In this document: positions 8,172-16,854 of the stretch, in pieces
How the letters are laid out: every line of letters starts with the position of its first letter
How positions within the stretch are numbered: position 1 is the stretch's first letter
DNA from: an uncultured bacterium
GTDB taxonomy: Bacteria; Verrucomicrobiota; Kiritimatiellia; CAIVKH01
Direction: 5' to 3'
DNA: 64,000 nucleotides
NCBI GenBank assembly: GCA_903906425.1
Contig: CAIVKH010000001.1
Location: 1-64,000, forward strand
The notes under the pieces: generated by a model
Database searches by the model: none
Told to the model about the DNA's origin: nothing
Seen by the model: the letters and a program-made list of their open reading frames with translations, nothing else
Translations under genes and position numbers: made by a program

Positions 8172-9335
8172 TCATTCACCCAGCAAAGCGACGACTTCGT
8201 CCGCTTCGCCTGCATTCCTTATCTGTTCCGGCCACAGATTGCGAACGTCGGAAATATTTCCGAACTTCATCGCAATGCGCGCGCCCCGTGAGAGACGCTC
8301 GGGCTTTACGCCGGCCGCCAGCGCCAGTCGCATCGCGCCGATGAGCCGGTCGTCCCAGCCGAGCTTGCGCTGCGGATCGCGGATGACGCGGGCGATGGAA
8401 TCGCGCAGGAAAGGATTTGTCATGCGAATGAGCAAATCGTCGGCATAGCTCGTCCAGCCCGCTTCGGAAAAAAGCGGATCGGCATCCGCGTGCTTCTTTC
8501 GCAAACCCGCTCCGCATTCTTCGAGGAATGCACCTCGCGCAATCCCCTGCAACTTCTTGTAGCTTCGCACCTGGTCCATCGTGGCCAGGTTGCGTTCGTG
8601 CGCGAGATAGCCCAGCAGCGCATGCACGGCGTTGTGGCCATAAAGTTTCGCGTCTTCGAACGGGCCGAGATTTTCTTTTTCCTCGAAAACGGAAATTCCG
8701 CGCTGGAAATCCGGCAAATGAATCTTGGAAATTTGGATGCGGTTGAAAGCCTCTACGAGCACGGCGCGGCCGTAATCGGTCGTCATCGGCACGAGGCCGA
8801 GTCGCTTGATCGCTTCCGAACCGGTGACGCCGCCCGACATTTTTCCGATGACCGTGTTGAGAATCTGGAATGACGTCGGGAGCTTTTCTCCGAGATGATT
8901 TGCGAGATGTTCGGCGGCGCGCGTGTCGTTTTCCGCCGTATAAATGACCGCTTGTTTCTTCGCATCGCGGCGGACGAATCCATCCGCGAGACAGGACACG
9001 GCGGAAGCCGCATCGCCGCGGTCATAAAATGCGACGGACGGAAGCGCGGTCGCGATTTCGTCAGCACAGGCAATCGCAGCGATCAGTTCGTCGCGGTCGC
9101 GCGGCTCGCGCGGATTCAGGATTTCGATGCCGGAGATTTCCGCCGACTCGATCCTGTCCGCGTGCGCGATGTTGACCGAGATTATCCCGCCGCCGCTGCG
9201 AACCGCCTCGACAAGCGCAGGATCAATTTCGGCGACAACATACCGGGCGAAGTTCTGCGAACGAAACGCCTCGAACAGAAAAAGCCCGCTTTGAATCGGG
9301 CCGAGACCAAATCCGATAAATGTGCGTGTTTTCAT
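8172..9335 (-). CDS. Mannitol-1-phosphate 5-dehydrogenase-like polyol dehydrogenase
   Basis: The 387-residue protein begins with a nucleotide-binding loop FIGFGLGPIQSGLFLFEAF and has the MtlD-family catalytic segment KLYGHNAVHALLGYLA, in which Lys, Asn and His are conserved. A further family trait is PFEDAKLYGHNA preceding an all-helical C-terminal domain. It should interconvert a hexitol phosphate and the corresponding ketose phosphate with NAD in the cytoplasm. The start at 9335 overlaps the mutY stop by ATGA, so it is translationally coupled to mutY; the longer ORF start is not supported. Whether the substrate is mannitol phosphate or another polyol cannot be told. Confidence 0.78.
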   Translation of the reverse strand: MKTRTFIGFGLGPIQSGLFLFEAFRSQNFARYVVAEIDPALVEAVRSGGGIISVNIAHADRIESAEISGIEILNPREPRDRDELIAAIACADEIATALPSVAFYDRGDAASAVSCLADGFVRRDAKKQAVIYTAENDTRAAEHLANHLGEKLPTSFQILNTVIGKMSGGVTGSEAIKRLGLVPMTTDYGRAVLVEAFNRIQISKIHLPDFQRGISVFEEKENLGPFEDAKLYGHNAVHALLGYLAHERNLATMDQVRSYKKLQGIARGAFLEECGAGLRKKHADADPLFSEAGWTSYADDLLIRMTNPFLRDSIARVIRDPQRKLGWDDRLIGAMRLALAAGVKPERLSRGARIAMKFGNISDVRNLWPEQIRNAGEADEVVALLGE

Positions 9336-10405
9336 TTCGATGCCTCGATGGCGCTGATTATTTTCTGATCGGCTGAGCCGAATGCAAAACGGCGCAGTTG
9401 GTCGCGCTTCGCCCATTTGATCGCCGCGCAATCAATCGCGCGCGGACGACCGCGGATAATCTTTGCTAGATGTGCGTGCAAATCCATCGTGAAATGGCTG
9501 AAGGCGTGTTTCACGGAGACGAGGTGTTTGCCGACGGAAATTTCGCAGCCGAGTTCCTCGCGGATTTCGCGGGCGATGCATTCTTCGATGGTTTCGCCTG
9601 GCTCCAGCGTGCCGCCGGGAAATTCCCAGAGGCCGCCGAGCATTTCGTCATGGTTTCGCTGCGCGATCAGGAATCGTCCGCGCGAATCCGTGATGACGGC
9701 TGCGCCGACGTGTTTGTGCGGAATCCGTTTCTTTGCGATTTTGGCCGGGAACTTCTCTTGCGCGCCGAGCGCGAACGCGCGGCAGATTTTCCGGAGTGGA
9801 CAAATTTCGCAGCGCGGATTCCGCGGCAGGCAGACGGTTGCGCCGAGTTCCATCATCGCTTCGTTGAATTCGCCGGCGCGTCCGCGCGGCAGAAGTTCGT
9901 CGGCCCATTTCTGAATCTGTTTTTTTCCGGCCGCCGATTTCGTGTCGCGCTTGAACGCGAATGCGCGCGCCAGAACGCGAGCGACATTTCCATCAACAAC
10001 CGCGGCATCAATTCCGAATGCGATGCTGCCGATGGCGGCGGCGGTGTACGGGCCGATGCCGGGCAGCGCGAGCAGGCCGTCGAGTGTGTCCGGAATTTTT
10101 CCGCCGCAATCGCGGATAATAAATTTCGCGGTTTCGTGGGCGCGGCGCGCGCGGGAATAATAGCCGAGGCCTTCCCACATTTTCAGAACGTCATCGAGCG
10201 GCGCGGCGGCGAGTTTTTTGAGCGTTGGAAATTTTTCGGTCCAGCGATGAAAATACGGTTCGACCTGATCAACGCGGGTCTGCTGGAGCATCAGTTCGGA
10301 AATCCAGATGCGGTACGGCGTGCGGTTGTTTCTCCACGGAAGATCGCGCCGGTTGCGGGCGAACCATGCAAGCAGATCACGATGGAACGCGCGGCGCGGG
10401 ATCAT
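9332..10405 (-). CDS. mutY: Adenine DNA glycosylase MutY with C-terminal NUDIX domain
   Basis: The 357-residue protein carries the MutY set: WISELMLQQTRVDQV, helix-hairpin-helix LPGIGPYTAAAIGSIAF, catalytic Asp in AVVDGNVARV, and a 4Fe-4S cluster with Cys spacing 6-2-5 (VCLPRNPRCEICPLRKIC). The C-terminal part is a NUDIX-like 8-oxoG recognition domain with an intact-looking NUDIX box (GTLEPGETIEECIAREIREELG). It removes adenine mispaired with 8-oxoguanine. Its start overlaps the upstream lipoprotein stop, and its stop overlaps the dehydrogenase start. Confidence 0.95.
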   Translation of the reverse strand: MIPRRAFHRDLLAWFARNRRDLPWRNNRTPYRIWISELMLQQTRVDQVEPYFHRWTEKFPTLKKLAAAPLDDVLKMWEGLGYYSRARRAHETAKFIIRDCGGKIPDTLDGLLALPGIGPYTAAAIGSIAFGIDAAVVDGNVARVLARAFAFKRDTKSAAGKKQIQKWADELLPRGRAGEFNEAMMELGATVCLPRNPRCEICPLRKICRAFALGAQEKFPAKIAKKRIPHKHVGAAVITDSRGRFLIAQRNHDEMLGGLWEFPGGTLEPGETIEECIAREIREELGCEISVGKHLVSVKHAFSHFTMDLHAHLAKIIRGRPRAIDCAAIKWAKRDQLRRFAFGSADQKIISAIEASK

Positions 10406-10917
10406 TCGATGCTGGCTTCTTCGTCGCGGATGCGGTGGCGCTGTTTGTTATCAATGGTCGGCGCGATGCTCACGGGCGCTTGTTCGGTGAACTTCATTTC
10501 GCGCGGCAGCGTGACGACCTTGATGATTGCGTCCACGTCCCATGCGTAGCCGCGTTTCACGATGCGGTTCTGTTCGTCAATGACGCTGAAGGCGTATTGG
10601 ACTTCGTATTTCGTTTCGCCGTGGCGCAGGACTTTCCAACGCGGGAAAAGGATTTGTCCCTCGATGGAGCCGATCTGGCGCTTGATCCAGTCGTCGGTGT
10701 TGCCGAGGCTGTCGGGCGCGGCGTTGGAGGAAACCATGTTGATGATGTCGGTGTCCTTGAGCGTGGTCTGGATGAGTTTGTTTTTGAGGCTTTGCTTGGC
10801 CTCGATTTCTTCCTGCTTCTGCTCGAAATAGGCGCGCTCGGCGGCGGTCTGCGGCGCGCACGCCGCCAGCGTGAGCACCGCCGCCGCAATCAAAAACATG
10901 GCAAGAAATCGGGACAT
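10402..10917 (-). CDS. Putative lipoprotein of unknown function
   Basis: The 171-residue product has a lipoprotein signal (LIAAAVLTLAAC) and then a helical charged segment (AERAYFEQKQEEIEAKQSLKNK). The rest has a beta-rich character (KYEVQYAFSVIDEQNRIVKRGYAWDVDAI). I recognise no family. It is the first gene of the overlapping run lipoprotein-mutY-polyol dehydrogenase, but nothing links it functionally to them. Confidence 0.7.
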   Translation of the reverse strand: MSRFLAMFLIAAAVLTLAACAPQTAAERAYFEQKQEEIEAKQSLKNKLIQTTLKDTDIINMVSSNAAPDSLGNTDDWIKRQIGSIEGQILFPRWKVLRHGETKYEVQYAFSVIDEQNRIVKRGYAWDVDAIIKVVTLPREMKFTEQAPVSIAPTIDNKQRHRIRDEEASIE

Positions 10918-10964
10918 TTTCGAACTTCAGCGACTCATAAGAAATCCGGCGCGACCATCGCAAC

Positions 10965-11011
10965 TTCCAATGATTGGAAATTGCCGCGACCGCCTTTTCC
11001 AATCATTGGAA
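10965..11011. repeat. Paired 15-bp palindrome, locus 5
   Basis: Perfect copies at 10965-10979 (G) and 10997-11011 (C), 32 bp apart, in the divergent space between the lipoprotein and the TPR protein. Confidence 0.95.
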
Positions 11012-11114
11012 CATCTGAGGATCGCTTTTCAACAACACTATAACCGGGGGCCGCGGCGCTGTCACTCACGCGGAAATATTCAAACCGCGGGATTTACGCT
11101 ATAATGTACGGCCG

Positions 11115-12986
11115 ATGAAGCGTGTTTTTCATATCGCGGCGGCGCTGTGGGCTGCGCGCGCTGCGGCCGCGGTGTTCGCGCCGACGGAAGGTTATTTCGG
11201 GATTTCGCTGCCGTACATTCCGCCGGCGTCGGCCCTGGATCTGCGCGTGGAGGGCAACGCGCTTTCGCCGCTCGACGGCACGCCGACCAATCGCACGTTT
11301 GCGACGCGGCCCGCGGACCCGCAACTGGGCGCGGCGGCGGACTATTTTCACCAGGGGAACCTGGTGCTTGCAGCGATGGAAATGGAAAATCTGCGGCGCT
11401 CGACGCCGCCGGCCATCTGGTCGCGAATGCCGCTGGGGGATTTGTATTTCGACATCGGCTGGTATCCGCAGGCGATTGATTTTTGCGAGCAGGCGCTGGC
11501 CTTCAGTCCGGATTTGGAGGGCACGCGGCGGGTGTACATCGCGACGCTGATTGCCGCGGGCCGGACGAAGGAGGCCTGCGCCGCGGCGGAAAAATATGCG
11601 GCGCTGCGGCGCGACGAGCCGGTCGCGCATTACCTGCTTGCCTCGGCAAAATACGCCGCGGGGAGAATTGACGCGGCGCTGCTGGCGGTGGATGCATCGC
11701 TGATCCGCAACGATCGCCGGACCGAGACGTGGCGGCTGAAGGCGCAGTTGCTGCTCGAGGAAAAACGTCCGCGCGACGCGGTGGAGGCGGCGCTGCGATG
11801 CCGGAATGTTCAGGGCGGCGGCGCGCCGATCCTGTTGATTTTGGGCCGTGCGTTTGAATTGCTCGATGATCGCAAGCAGGCGGAGAGTTTTTATCGCGAG
11901 GCGGCGCGTGGCGATCCACCACCCCTGGAGGCGCTGATCGCACTGGCGCGTTTCCGCGAGCACACGGATCCGGGCGCGTCAATCGAGGCGATGGAAAAGG
12001 CGGCCGATGTTTATCCGAACGCCGTCGAGGTGCATCAATATCTGGCGAAGCTTTATGGCGAGGCGCTGCGAATGCCGGAGGCCGCGCGTGAAAAAAGTTC
12101 GGCGGCATATCTGGAGGGCCGCGTGGACGAGGCGCTCGAAGCGGCGCTGGACGCGATCGCCGGCGACGCCGCGCAAGCCGTCAACTATGTTAACGCCTCT
12201 GCGTTGCTGCAGCAGCGCGGCGAACTGAAGGCGGCGGAATCCATGGCGGAGCAGGCGCAGGCGAGATTTCCCAATGATGCCGCCATTGCGATTCGTCTTG
12301 CGCAGGTGAAGGCGGCGCGAGGCGACGGCGCTTCGGCTGTTCGTGTGTTGGAAAATGCGAGACCCGCGGTGGTCTCAAACCCGGCTGTCCGGTTCGAGCT
12401 GGCGCGATTGCTTGCGGCTGAAGGGCGCTACGATAAAGCGCTGGAAATCGTGGAGCCGATGATGGCATCGGCATCGTCGCCGGAGGCTTTTCGACTGGCC
12501 GGCAACTGGCGGTTGGCCGCCGGCCAGATGAAAATTGCACAGGATATTTATGCGCGTGGTTTGCAAGTTGCGCCGCTGAATCCAGATCTGCTCAACGGCT
12601 ATGCGTATGCGACAATGTCGCTCGGCGGATCGGCAAATGATGTTCTGCCTCTGGCACGAAAGGCGTCTGAGCTTGTGCCGGGCGACGCGCAGATCGCCGA
12701 CACTCTGGGGTGGGTTCTGGCGGAGAGCAGCCACACGGCCGAAGCGGTTAATGTGCTTGAGCAGGCAATGAAGAAAATGCCGGACAATTTGACCGCGGGC
12801 TTTCATTATGCCTTGGCGTGCGCTCGCGATGGGCAGCCGGAAAAAGCCGCAAAGAAACTGAAGGAAATTATCGCGACGGCAAAGGCCTTTCCAGATTTAC
12901 AAGCTGCGCACCGCCTGCTTGAAAAAGTCAGCGGCGAACAGAAGCCAAGGCGGGCTGCGGGCGAGACTTCATCTGGCGGCGCATAA
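11115..12986 (+). CDS. Exported tetratricopeptide repeat protein
   Basis: The 623-residue protein starts with a short signal-like segment (MKRVFHIAAALWAARAAAAV). An N-terminal stretch with GISLPYIPPASALDLRVEG precedes many TPR-like helical pairs, for example GDLYFDIGWYPQAIDFCEQALAFSP and ADTLGWVLAESSHTAEAVNVLEQAMKKMP. It is probably a periplasmic scaffold, possibly for envelope or exopolysaccharide machinery, but the partner is not visible. Its 3' end overlaps the convergent PEP-CTERM protease by 59 bp. Confidence 0.82.
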   Translation: MKRVFHIAAALWAARAAAAVFAPTEGYFGISLPYIPPASALDLRVEGNALSPLDGTPTNRTFATRPADPQLGAAADYFHQGNLVLAAMEMENLRRSTPPAIWSRMPLGDLYFDIGWYPQAIDFCEQALAFSPDLEGTRRVYIATLIAAGRTKEACAAAEKYAALRRDEPVAHYLLASAKYAAGRIDAALLAVDASLIRNDRRTETWRLKAQLLLEEKRPRDAVEAALRCRNVQGGGAPILLILGRAFELLDDRKQAESFYREAARGDPPPLEALIALARFREHTDPGASIEAMEKAADVYPNAVEVHQYLAKLYGEALRMPEAAREKSSAAYLEGRVDEALEAALDAIAGDAAQAVNYVNASALLQQRGELKAAESMAEQAQARFPNDAAIAIRLAQVKAARGDGASAVRVLENARPAVVSNPAVRFELARLLAAEGRYDKALEIVEPMMASASSPEAFRLAGNWRLAAGQMKIAQDIYARGLQVAPLNPDLLNGYAYATMSLGGSANDVLPLARKASELVPGDAQIADTLGWVLAESSHTAEAVNVLEQAMKKMPDNLTAGFHYALACARDGQPEKAAKKLKEIIATAKAFPDLQAAHRLLEKVSGEQKPRRAAGETSSGGA

Positions 12987-13803
12987 AGAGAATTCCACCA
13001 ACACCAATGACGAGCATGCCGAGCGTCCCAGGTTCAGGAACGCTGGTTCCCCCGTCGGTCAAAATCCAATCGAAGGTGGCGAAATTGTTCCCTGATGAAG
13101 CCTGATTAGCCTGGGAAACTCCGTTCATACTGTTGAACGGCACACTCAAGGCCACATTCGCACCAACCAAGTAATTAATGTCGTTGATTGTGATGAACGC
13201 ACCTGAATCGCCCTGCAGCAACTGCGTCTCTGCGCTTCTTGTCCCGGGCGAATTGTAAGCCATTTGTACGTTATCGTCTGGAATCGAACTTCCCAAGAAA
13301 CCGGCAACGCTCTGTCCTTGAGACAGGGTTTTGGCTGCCATCCCGGCCATCCCGTTTCCCGGCATTGATGCATCTGTGCCATTCCCGGCAAACGCGATCA
13401 AATTGCCAACGCTGTAGGCGCCTGAATAAAGATCCACAAAATAGGCGAACTGCGATTCAAGCGGAACCAACGCAATGCTTCGGGCCGGGTTCTGAAGAAA
13501 GATCGTTAGATCACTATCAATGCCTGGACGTCCCTTTGCATCGTTAATTGAATGGCTCGCCGGGATCACCCCATCCGCTGCGGATGCGCAATGCTTGGCA
13601 GAGAGGAGACACCACCCGTTACCGACCACCGTACCGCCGCACAGGCCGCCCGGCACGCTAACAGCCACGTTGGCCGGATAATTGGCCGGCAGAGCCAGTC
13701 CATTTTCCATGCGAATCACCGCGCGCGACGAATTCGCAACGACCGCGAGAATCGTCGCAACGGCCAAATGGACATACCGGAATGGAAACGTTCCCTGATT
13801 CAT
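12928..13803 (-). CDS. PEP-CTERM trypsin-like serine protease
   Basis: A signal peptide (MNQGTFPFRYVHLAVATILAVVANSSRA) is followed by an S1-like fold with the triad regions LLSAKHCAS (His), DSDLTIFL (Asp) and LQGDSGAFI (Ser). The C-terminus has SVPEPGTLGMLVIGVGGILFMRR, a standard PEP-CTERM sorting signal (Pro-Glu-Pro, transmembrane helix, basic cluster) recognised by an exosortase, which is not in this window. A further 14 residues follow the basic cluster, unusual for this signal, and lie in the overlap with the TPR gene. In-frame starts upstream (to a TTG at 13824) exist; the ATG at 13803 gives the best signal peptide. Confidence 0.85.
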   Translation of the reverse strand: MNQGTFPFRYVHLAVATILAVVANSSRAVIRMENGLALPANYPANVAVSVPGGLCGGTVVGNGWCLLSAKHCASAADGVIPASHSINDAKGRPGIDSDLTIFLQNPARSIALVPLESQFAYFVDLYSGAYSVGNLIAFAGNGTDASMPGNGMAGMAAKTLSQGQSVAGFLGSSIPDDNVQMAYNSPGTRSAETQLLQGDSGAFITINDINYLVGANVALSVPFNSMNGVSQANQASSGNNFATFDWILTDGGTSVPEPGTLGMLVIGVGGILFMRRQMKSRPQPALASVRR

Positions 13804-14020
13804 ACAGCAGCACATGATGACCAAACATTACCCCAAATTCAAGCCGGAATTTATTATCATCGCAAATGATTGCATTACCGAATTCATCGGAAAACCTGTC
13901 CTCTTTGTTCTTCCCTGCCCCGAAGACCTGATAAGGTTTTTCCCGCTATCGCGGATTGTTGATCTGGGGTTTGGTATGCGCCGCGATGTGATCGTCTCGA
14001 TTGCATGGCGAAAGTAATTT

Positions 14021-15907
14021 ATGGGACTGATACCGATATTGATTTTGATGCCGATGCTGTTTGCGCTGGCACTGCTTTTCATACGAACCGAAAAGGTGCG
14101 GAACGGCATCGTTCTGGCCGGAACGCTGATCTTGTTTGCCTGCAGCGCGGCCATCGCGGGCGCCTTTATCACGCAAGATCCGACGCGTTTTCCCGCGCCT
14201 GCCGAGCTTGTCGGCCATTTGATGCTGGCGGTGGGAATCTTCCTGACGGGCTATCTGGTCTGGCTCGCGTGGCGGCACAAGATGCCGTTGGTTGGCATCC
14301 TCGCGGTGGCGCAATTTGCGGTGCTGCTGCCCGTCGAGTTTCATTCCGGCGAACACGCGGAGACGATGCACAATCTTTTTGTGGACCGGTTTTCAATCAT
14401 CATGGCGCTGATCATCGGATTTATCGGCGGCCTGATCTGTTTGTACGCGCTCGGCTACATGCACGAATTTCACGGCAACCATCATCCGGAAATCCGCGAC
14501 AGGCGTCCGCGATTCTTTGCGATTATGTTTCTGTTCCTCGGCGCGATGAACGGCATCGTGTTTTCGAACAATCTGCTCTGGCTGTCTTTCTTCTGGGAGC
14601 TGACGACGCTCTCCTCGTTCTGGCTGATCGGCTACAAGGAAGATCCCGAATCGAAGAACAACGCCTTTCGCGCGCTGAAAATGAATCTGGTTGGCGGGCT
14701 TTGTTTCGCCATCGCCCTCGCGTGGATTCAGCACACGGGCACGCCGCTTGAATTGAGCGCGCTCCTGGCATCGAAGTCGTCCATCGCGATGCTGCCGGTT
14801 GTCCTGCTCGCAATTGCGGGCATGACGAAATCGGCGCAGTTGCCGTGGTCATCGTGGCTGCTCGGCGCGATGGTTGCGCCTACGCCGGTTTCCGCGCTGC
14901 TGCATTCGAGCACGATGGTGAAAGCTGGCGTTTATCTGCTCGTCCGCCTCGCGCCGCTCCTTCAACACACGCCCGCCGGAACGCTTGTCGCGCTCGTGGG
15001 CGCGATCACATTTCTTGTTACGTCGTTCGCGGCGGTTGGCGCACGCGATGCAAAACGCGTTCTCGCGCTTTCAACCGTGGCGAATCTCGGCCTGATCGTT
15101 TTGTGCGCGGGTATCGGAACTTATGAGGCGGTGTGGGCCGCGGTGTTGCTGATTATTTTCCACGCCGTCGCGAAGTGCCTGCTGTTCCTGTGCGTCGGCG
15201 TGATCGAGCACAAAGTTCACAGCCGCGACATTGAGGCGATGGGCGGTTTGATTGTCTCGATGCCCCGCGTCGCGGTGATGTTGCAAATCGGAATGGCCGG
15301 AATGTTCCTCGCGCCGTTCGGAATGCTGATCAGCAAATGGGCCGTGCTCAAGGCCGTGATTGACGCGCTGCCGCTGTTCGCGGTGTTCATTGTTTTCGGA
15401 AGCTCGGCCACGCTGTTTTTCTGGGTCAAATGGATGGGCAAGCTGCTCGAAGTCTCGCGGCCGATCACGAATGTCGAAAAAGGAATTAGCACGGGCGAAT
15501 GGACCGCGCTGGTTTCGCTCTCCGTGATGACATTCTTCACCTGCCTGTTTTATCCGTTCGTCAGTTCGCACCTCATCGAGCCGTATGTCATCTCGATTTA
15601 TGGCCGCTCCGCGACGATGGCCACGGGCAATCTCATCATCATGTCCATCATGCTTGGACTCGTTGCGTTGTTCCCGTTCACCTTCCTCAACTACGGCCAG
15701 CGCGTGAAAGTTGTTGATCCGTATCTAGGCGGGCGAAACACGGAAGATTCATCCGTGCGCTTCGACGGCTCGGCCGGCACGACACGCGACATGGCGATGA
15801 GCAATTATTATCTCGGCAGTTTCATGTCGGATCGGAAGCTGATGTCGTCCGGCGTTTTCGTGTGCGGCGCAATTCTGATGTTCCTGGTTGGAGGTGCGCT
15901 CGTATGA
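14021..15907 (+). CDS. echA: Ech-type hydrogenase proton/sodium-pumping subunit (EchA, NuoL-like)
   Basis: The 628-residue, highly hydrophobic protein belongs to the NuoL/M/N antiporter-like family. It has the conserved core LWLSFFWELTTLSSFWLIGY and GMTKSAQLPWSSWLLGAMVAPTPVSALLHSSTMVKAGVYLL, with the lysines and glutamate used for ion transfer. It forms the membrane ion channel of a group 4 [NiFe] hydrogenase and is the first gene of a six-gene operon in the order of echABCDEF. The stop overlaps the echB start (ATGA). No repeat pair occurs upstream; the 200 bases before it hold no convincing gene. Confidence 0.93.
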   Translation: MGLIPILILMPMLFALALLFIRTEKVRNGIVLAGTLILFACSAAIAGAFITQDPTRFPAPAELVGHLMLAVGIFLTGYLVWLAWRHKMPLVGILAVAQFAVLLPVEFHSGEHAETMHNLFVDRFSIIMALIIGFIGGLICLYALGYMHEFHGNHHPEIRDRRPRFFAIMFLFLGAMNGIVFSNNLLWLSFFWELTTLSSFWLIGYKEDPESKNNAFRALKMNLVGGLCFAIALAWIQHTGTPLELSALLASKSSIAMLPVVLLAIAGMTKSAQLPWSSWLLGAMVAPTPVSALLHSSTMVKAGVYLLVRLAPLLQHTPAGTLVALVGAITFLVTSFAAVGARDAKRVLALSTVANLGLIVLCAGIGTYEAVWAAVLLIIFHAVAKCLLFLCVGVIEHKVHSRDIEAMGGLIVSMPRVAVMLQIGMAGMFLAPFGMLISKWAVLKAVIDALPLFAVFIVFGSSATLFFWVKWMGKLLEVSRPITNVEKGISTGEWTALVSLSVMTFFTCLFYPFVSSHLIEPYVISIYGRSATMATGNLIIMSIMLGLVALFPFTFLNYGQRVKVVDPYLGGRNTEDSSVRFDGSAGTTRDMAMSNYYLGSFMSDRKLMSSGVFVCGAILMFLVGGALV

Positions 15908-16755
15908 ACACATGGCTCCGTTTAGCGATTTACATCATTGGCGCGCCGTTCATCGGCGGACTCCTCGCCGGCATTGACCGCCGGATTTCCGCGCGCATGC
16001 AGTCGCGCGTCGGCCCGCCGCTCTTGCAGCCGTTTTACGACGTGTGGAAACTTTTCCAGAAGGAAAACATCGTCGTCCGCCGCTCGCAGAATTTGTACAT
16101 CTGGTTTTTCTTCCTGTTCACGATTTTCACCGGCGCGCTTTTTTTCAGCGGCTTTGATCTGTTGCTCGTGATCTTCGCGCTCACGCTCGCCGGAATCTTT
16201 TTTGTGCTCGCCGCGTACAAGGCCAGCTCGCCCTACAGCTTCATCGGCGCGGAACGCGAGCTGATCCAGATGATGGCCTACGAGCCGATGGTGCTGCTGA
16301 CCGCCGTCGGAATCTACATGGTCACCGGCAGCTTTTATGTTGATGACGCCGCCGCCTATCACATTCCGCTGGCCCTGAAAATTCCCGGCGTGTTCCTCGG
16401 CCTGATGTACGTCATGGAAATCAAATTCCGCAAATCGCCGTTTGATCTTTCGTATTCGCACCACGCGCACCAGGAACTCGTGCGCGGCATCACCACCGAA
16501 TTTTCCGGCAGCACGCTCGGCCTAATCGAAGTCGCGCACTGGTACGAAAACGTCATGCTGCTGGGCTGGATATATCTTTTCTTCGCAAGTTACTGGGCTC
16601 TCGGTCTGGTGATGACAGCGCTGGCATTCTTTCTTCTGATCCTCGTGGACAATGTTTTCGCCCGCGTCAAATGGCCGTTCGCGCTGCGCAGCGCGTGGCT
16701 CGTGACCGCCGTGCTGGGCGCAGGAAACCTGAGCATTCTCGTATTGCTGAAATAG
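15904..16755 (+). CDS. echB: Ech-type hydrogenase membrane subunit (EchB, NuoH-like)
   Basis: This 283-residue protein is of the NuoH/HycD family: GIDRRISARMQSRVGPPLLQPFYD near the N-terminus (the conserved RxxxRxGP segment), then helices with SSPYSFIGAERELIQMMAYEP and the acidic loop KFRKSPFDLSYSHHAHQELV. It anchors the hydrophilic arm and couples electron transfer to ion movement. The ATG at 15904 overlaps the echA stop; the longer ORF start is a shadow. A palindrome pair lies between it and echC. Confidence 0.93.
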   Translation: MNTWLRLAIYIIGAPFIGGLLAGIDRRISARMQSRVGPPLLQPFYDVWKLFQKENIVVRRSQNLYIWFFFLFTIFTGALFFSGFDLLLVIFALTLAGIFFVLAAYKASSPYSFIGAERELIQMMAYEPMVLLTAVGIYMVTGSFYVDDAAAYHIPLALKIPGVFLGLMYVMEIKFRKSPFDLSYSHHAHQELVRGITTEFSGSTLGLIEVAHWYENVMLLGWIYLFFASYWALGLVMTALAFFLLILVDNVFARVKWPFALRSAWLVTAVLGAGNLSILVLLK

Positions 16756-16777
16756 GGTATGATGAATGCTTCGCAGC

Positions 16778-16824
16778 CTCCAATGATTGGAAAATAACTG
16801 ATGCGCAGTTTCCAATGATTGGAA
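16778..16824. repeat. Paired 15-bp palindrome, locus 6 (inside the ech operon)
   Basis: A copy with altered first base (CTCCAATGATTGGAA, 16778-16792) and a perfect copy (16810-16824), 32 bp apart, in the 99-bp gap between echB and echC. Position within an operon argues against a simple terminator role. Confidence 0.93.
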
Positions 16825-16854
16825 AAAAGAAATTGAATACGAAACAAATCTAAT

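Noticed and set aside
13814-14017. 67-residue ORF just before echA (MMTKHYPKFKPEF...)
   Set aside because: It ends three bases before echA and has normal composition, but it overlaps possible upstream starts of the divergent protease, has no ribosome site and no recognisable family. I could not support it.
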